Shown piece after piece: positions 60,313 to 64,000 of a stretch of 64,000 nt of DNA. The translations under genes and the position numbers were made by a program. A model generated the notes under the pieces. The model saw only the letters and a program-made list of their open reading frames with translations. It was not told where the DNA came from and made no database searches. The DNA comes from QIAW01 sp035487295 (GTDB lineage Bacteria > Acidobacteriota > Terriglobia > Terriglobales > Acidobacteriaceae), in assembly GCA_035487295.1 (NCBI GenBank), contig DATHMH010000042.1:173787-237786 (forward strand), read 5' to 3'. Every line of letters begins with the position of its first letter. The stretch's first letter is position 1.

Positions 60313-61137
60313 TTATTTACCGCGGCGGTTCACAATAAACTTGTCCGTCCGCTTGTTATTCCGCGTCTTGTAGCCGCGGGTCGGCTGGCCCCACGGCGTC
60401 ACCGGATGGCGTCCGCCCGAGGTCTTGCCTTCGCCGCCGCCATGGGGATGGTCCACCGGATTCATGGCAACGCCGCGGTTCACCGGACGCCGTCCCAACC
60501 AACGCGTGCGTCCCGCCTTGCCGATGGAAATATTTTCGTGATCCAGGTTTCCCACCTGGCCAATCGTAGCCATGCAGCCCACCAGCACCCTGCGCGTCTC
60601 GCCCGAAGGCAGCTTGATCAGCGCCCAATCGTCTTCTTTGGCCACAAGCTGCGCCGCGCCGCCGGCCGAGCGCACCATCTGCGCGCCCTTGCCCGGCTTC
60701 AGCTCGATGTTGTGCACCGTGGTGCCGGGCGGAATGTTGCGCAACGGCAACGCGTTGCCCACCAGGATGTCGGCATCGGGCCCGCTCACAATCTTCTGCC
60801 CGACTTTCAACCCCTGCGGCTGCAGAATGTAACGTTTCTCGCCGTCCATGTAGCTGAGCAGCGCGATGCGCGCCGAGCGGTTGGGATCGTATTCGATGGA
60901 AACCACCGTCGCCGGCACTCCGGCCTTGTCGCGCTTAAAATCAATCGCGCGCAGCTTGCGCTTGTGCCCGCCGCCGCGATGCCAGAGGGTGATGTCGCCC
61001 GCGTTGCGCCGTCCGCCGGTGCGCAGCTTGATCTTGGTCAGCGGCTTGTGCGGCCGGTCGGTTGTAACGTCGTCGTTGACAACCTTCGACTGAAAGCGCA
61101 GCGACGGCGTCATCGGTCTGTATGTTTTTATCGCCAT
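60313..61137 (-). CDS. rplB: 50S ribosomal protein L2
   Basis: A 274-residue L2, needed for subunit joining and peptidyl transfer. Core: NDDVTTDRPHKPLTKIKLRT-like region, RNAGDITLWHRGGGHKRKLR, AGRTRWLGRRPVNRGVAMNP and VDHPHGGGEGKTSGGRHPVT, with the functional His in DHPHGGGEG. Full length. ATG 61137. Confidence 0.98.
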   Translation of the reverse strand: MAIKTYRPMTPSLRFQSKVVNDDVTTDRPHKPLTKIKLRTGGRRNAGDITLWHRGGGHKRKLRAIDFKRDKAGVPATVVSIEYDPNRSARIALLSYMDGEKRYILQPQGLKVGQKIVSGPDADILVGNALPLRNIPPGTTVHNIELKPGKGAQMVRSAGGAAQLVAKEDDWALIKLPSGETRRVLVGCMATIGQVGNLDHENISIGKAGRTRWLGRRPVNRGVAMNPVDHPHGGGEGKTSGGRHPVTPWGQPTRGYKTRNNKRTDKFIVNRRGK

Positions 61138-61144
61138 AAATCTT

Positions 61145-61175
61145 TTCTCGTAGAGACGTAGCTTGCTACGTCTCG
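61145..61175. repeat. GAGACGTAGC hairpin in the rplW-rplB spacer
   Basis: GAGACGTAGCTTGCTACGTC followed by TC is a near-perfect hairpin (arms GAGACGTAGC and GCTACGTCTC). Related fragments lie near 12066-12090 and 52690-52720. Confidence 0.65.
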
Positions 61176-61193
61176 TTCTTTGTTCGTTCTGCA

Positions 61194-61284
61194 GCTACTA
61201 GCCTCTAGCCACTAGCTGTTGCTGATCCTGAATGCTACGAACTTAAATTCCCAATTACAGCTAGAAGCTAGTAGCTCGGAGCTT
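61194..61284. repeat. CTAGC-rich nested hairpin in the rplW-rplB spacer
   Basis: CAGCTACTAGCCTCTAGCCA and CTAGCTGTTGCTGATCC on the left, CCAATTACAGCTAGAAGCTA and GTAGCTCGGAGC on the right. Same family as 48079-48242. Confidence 0.85.
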
Positions 61285-61286
61285 TC

Positions 61287-61580
61287 TCACAAATTCTGTG
61301 CATACTCCGGCATCTTCTCGCCGGCTTTCAACTTCACGTACGCCTTCTTCCAATCCGGGCGGTACCCGGCGAATTTGCCCCGCCGGCGCTCCTTGCCCGG
61401 AAAAGTTGATGTACGCACACTGTGGACCTTTACTTTGAAAATCGCCTGCACCGCTTCTTTGATCTCGTTCTTGGTCGCTGCCGGGGCCACTTCAAAAACC
61501 AGGGTTGCCGTGGTCTCTTTGGCGGCCAATCCCTTTTCGGTAATCACCGGTTTACGAATAATCTGATATGCACTCTTCAT
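61287..61580 (-). CDS. rplW: 50S ribosomal protein L23
   Basis: A 97-residue L23 at the exit-tunnel rim, docking trigger factor and SRP. Core: IIRKPVITEKGLAAKETTAT, LVFEVAPAATKNEIKEAVQA and IFKVKVHSVRTSTFPGKERR. ATG 61580. Confidence 0.97.
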   Translation of the reverse strand: MKSAYQIIRKPVITEKGLAAKETTATLVFEVAPAATKNEIKEAVQAIFKVKVHSVRTSTFPGKERRRGKFAGYRPDWKKAYVKLKAGEKMPEYAQNL

Positions 61581-61592
61581 CGTCGTTTCGCG

Positions 61593-62261
61593 TTACGCGA
61601 CCTCTGCTTTCGGCTTCGATTTCGGGGCGGTCGCTTGCAGCGCGCTCTGCAGCTTCTCAAGCGCCGGCTTGGAAAACACGGCATGCTCGTAGCGCAGCAG
61701 ATGATACGGATGCACCTGGCTGCTCGAAACCAACTCCACGCCATCCAGGTTGCGGGCGCTCAATTCCAGGTTGCGATTACCCTCTTTCGAGGCGGCATCC
61801 ACCAGCAGCGCCGTCTTTTCCACGTTGAGCGCATCCAGCGCGGCGCGCATCTGCTTGCTCTTGGGTTCTTTCAGCTCAAAATCTTCCACCACGATCAGCT
61901 TGCCGTCGCCCAGCTTGGCCGCCAGCGCGGAACGCAATGCGCCTTGCAGCTTCTTGCGCGGAAACTGATAGTCATAGGAGCGCGGTTGCGGACCATGAAC
62001 AGTACCTCCGTGCCGCCACAGCGGGGAACGGATGCTGCCCACGCGGGCGCGTCCGGTGCCCTTCTGCCGCCACAGCTTTTTGCCTGAACCTGAGACCAGT
62101 TTGCGGTTCTTGGTGGCATGCGTGCCGGCGCGCAACGAGGCGCGATAGTGCTTCACCGCTTCCCACAGCAGGTCTTCATTGACGGCGCCAAAAACTTCAT
62201 CCGCCAGCTGGAATGAGCCCACCTTTTTACCGCTTAAATCGTGTACGTCAATCTTTGCCAT
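61593..62261 (-). CDS. rplD: 50S ribosomal protein L4
   Basis: A 222-residue L4. Core: VHDLSGKKVGSFQLADEVFG, RAGTHATKNRKLVSGSGKKL, WRQKGTGRARVGSIRSPLWR and PRSYDYQFPRKKLQGALRSA. In E. coli L4 represses the S10 operon; a similar role here is not shown by the sequence. Length fits. Confidence 0.97.
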   Translation of the reverse strand: MAKIDVHDLSGKKVGSFQLADEVFGAVNEDLLWEAVKHYRASLRAGTHATKNRKLVSGSGKKLWRQKGTGRARVGSIRSPLWRHGGTVHGPQPRSYDYQFPRKKLQGALRSALAAKLGDGKLIVVEDFELKEPKSKQMRAALDALNVEKTALLVDAASKEGNRNLELSARNLDGVELVSSSQVHPYHLLRYEHAVFSKPALEKLQSALQATAPKSKPKAEVA

Positions 62262-62269
62262 AGTTAAGC

Positions 62270-62384
62270 TCTTAGCTGTTAGCCTTTAGCTCTTAGCTTT
62301 ACTTTCTCGATATTCCTCTTTCGGGCAATTGCTGTCGCTTTGTTCGATCATTCTTCCAATGAAGCAATGACCCGATGACTCAAT
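62270..62384. repeat. TAGC-rich and GGGTCATTG-family repeats in the rplD-rplC spacer
   Basis: AAGCTCTTAGCTGTTAGCCT and TTAGCTCTTAGCTTTA (62268-62302) then CAATGAAGCAATGACCCGAT and GACTCAATCG (62355-62386). Confidence 0.7.
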
Positions 62385-62393
62385 CGTCAATTC

Positions 62394-63143
62394 TTATTTC
62401 TTACTTTTTCCGGCTGCCGCCTTCTTGGCCGCCTTCAACGGATCAATCGTGGTAGCGCCGGCAAATCCGCGGCGCTCGCGCGGCGGCTTCAGGGCTTTAT
62501 TGATGACCACGTAGCCATTCTTCGGCCCGGGCACCGCGCCCTCTACCACCAGCAGATTGTCTTCCTTATCGATTCCCAAAATGCGCAGATTGCGCACCGT
62601 GACCTTGTCCACGCCCATGTGCCCTGACATGCGCATGCCCTTGAACACACGCGAGGGAAACGCCGAAGAGCCGATGGAACCGGTGATCTGGAACATCGAG
62701 CCATGCGACTTGGGGCCGCCGCCAAAATGGTGCCGCTTGACGACACCGGTAAAACCGCGCCCCTTGCTGGTCCCGACCACGTCCACATATTTTTCGTTGT
62801 CGAAGATGTCGACCAGGATCTTGTCGCCAACCTTGACTCCGCCGCCTTCGCCATTCTCGCTCGGCGCTTTGGCGCCATCGGCTTCCACGCCGACTTCGCG
62901 AATGAACTTCACTGGGGGCAGGTTGTGCTTGGCAAAGTGTCCCTTCATGGGCTGGGTGAGCCGCGACTCTTTCACGAACTCCACCAGGCCGATCTGCACC
63001 GCCTCATAGCCTTCTTTGGCGCCGGTCTTCTTCTGCGTAATCACGCACGGACCGGCCTGCAGCACGGTGACCGGACGCACATCGCCCTTGTCATCGAACA
63101 TCTGCGTCATGCCGACTTTTTTTCCTAAAATTCCGTTGACCAT
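62394..63143 (-). CDS. rplC: 50S ribosomal protein L3
   Basis: A 249-residue L3. Core: GILGKKVGMTQMFDDKGDVR, TVLQAGPCVITQKKT, GRGFTGVVKRHHFGGGPKSH, GSIGSSAFPSRVFKGMRMSG and GHMGVDKVTVRNLRILGIDK. A loop with EADGAKAPSENGEGGGVKVG and a basic tail lengthen it over the 209-residue E. coli form. Early assembly protein. Confidence 0.97.
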   Translation of the reverse strand: MVNGILGKKVGMTQMFDDKGDVRPVTVLQAGPCVITQKKTGAKEGYEAVQIGLVEFVKESRLTQPMKGHFAKHNLPPVKFIREVGVEADGAKAPSENGEGGGVKVGDKILVDIFDNEKYVDVVGTSKGRGFTGVVKRHHFGGGPKSHGSMFQITGSIGSSAFPSRVFKGMRMSGHMGVDKVTVRNLRILGIDKEDNLLVVEGAVPGPKNGYVVINKALKPPRERRGFAGATTIDPLKAAKKAAAGKSKK

Positions 63144-63148
63144 AATCT

Positions 63149-63208
63149 TTACACCAGTTTCAAGTTTCGAGTTTCAAGAGCTTCAAGTCCAAAACTGGAA
63201 ACTTGAAA
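63149..63208. repeat. GAAACTTGAAAC-family inverted repeat in the rplC-rpsJ spacer
   Basis: ACCAGTTTCAAGTTTCGAGT and TTCAAGAG on the left, CTGGAAACTTGAAACTACTT on the right. Imperfect palindrome of about 60 bases. Confidence 0.85.
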
Positions 63209-63535
<327 letters not shown>

Positions 63536-63606
63536 TCTCGTCTCTCAAAGATCTTGCGGTGTCTGATACCCGCGGTTAAATTTCTTCCGTTGTTATTCCT
63601 GGTGAA

Positions 63607-64000
<394 letters not shown>

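Noticed and set aside
60274..61161. 295-codon plus-strand frame
   Set aside because: Opposite rplB; no similarity to any protein family I know.

Overview
The window reads as a chromosome segment of a soil-type Acidobacteriota (Terriglobia/Koribacter-like) bacterium. The support is a VWFA-related secreted protein of the acidobacterial type, an OmpA protein with a long Ala/Glu/Lys coiled coil, a PRTRC-free but very complete S10-spc-alpha ribosomal operon with Ala/Lys-rich protein tails, and spacer repeats of the kind common in that phylum. This placement comes from protein character and context only; no search was run. No tRNA, rRNA, prophage or CRISPR array was recognised.

Layout. 1-7.2 kb: envelope and lipid genes on the plus strand (VWA protein, OmpA protein, CDP-alcohol phosphatidyltransferase, GtrA, double GNAT acetyltransferase), plus a phosphodiesterase on the minus strand and a small nested inverted-repeat element carrying a GIY-YIG nuclease (3868-4548). 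7.4-15.5 kb: minus-strand housekeeping and transport genes (M24 peptidase with two small membrane proteins, AlkD-like protein, POT-like and OPT transporters, DUF167, YggS). 15.6-21 kb: plus-strand ComF, HNH nuclease, a purple-acid-phosphatase-like protein and a degenerate kinase-like protein. 21-34 kb: a minus-strand translation cluster rimP-nusA-infB-ylxP-rbfA, followed by a DHH phosphoesterase, a GT39 glycosyltransferase and a PD40/CehA-like protein. A frameshifted SIMPL gene lies inside this cluster.

34.4-37.7 kb: a metal-handling RiPP locus of the bufferin type. Two tandem, nearly identical Cys-rich secreted precursors are followed by a DUF692 (MNIO) enzyme, a DUF2063 partner and a DoxX membrane protein. 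The enzyme and partner overlap by ATGA. The precursors are separated from the enzymes by hairpins, which would favour excess precursor over enzyme. This is the most interesting functional system in the window.

37.7-44.3 kb: a secreted zinc peptidase, a secreted metallophosphoesterase, a HAD hydrolase, guaB, VanZ and an MFS transporter. 44.6-64 kb: the complete minus-strand order tuf(partial)-rpsJ-rplC-rplD-rplW-rplB-rpsS-rplV-rpsC-rplP-rpmC-rpsQ-rplN-rplX-rplE-rpsN-rpsH-rplF-rplR-rpsE-rpmD-rplO-secY-adk-map-infA-rpmJ-rpsM-rpsK-rpsD-rpoA-rplQ, ending in a strong terminator. Almost every spacer in this operon longer than about 80 bp is filled by one of several families of imperfect inverted repeats. 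The same families recur at gene ends elsewhere in the window, so the ribosomal operon has been heavily colonised by small repeats without disruption of its genes.
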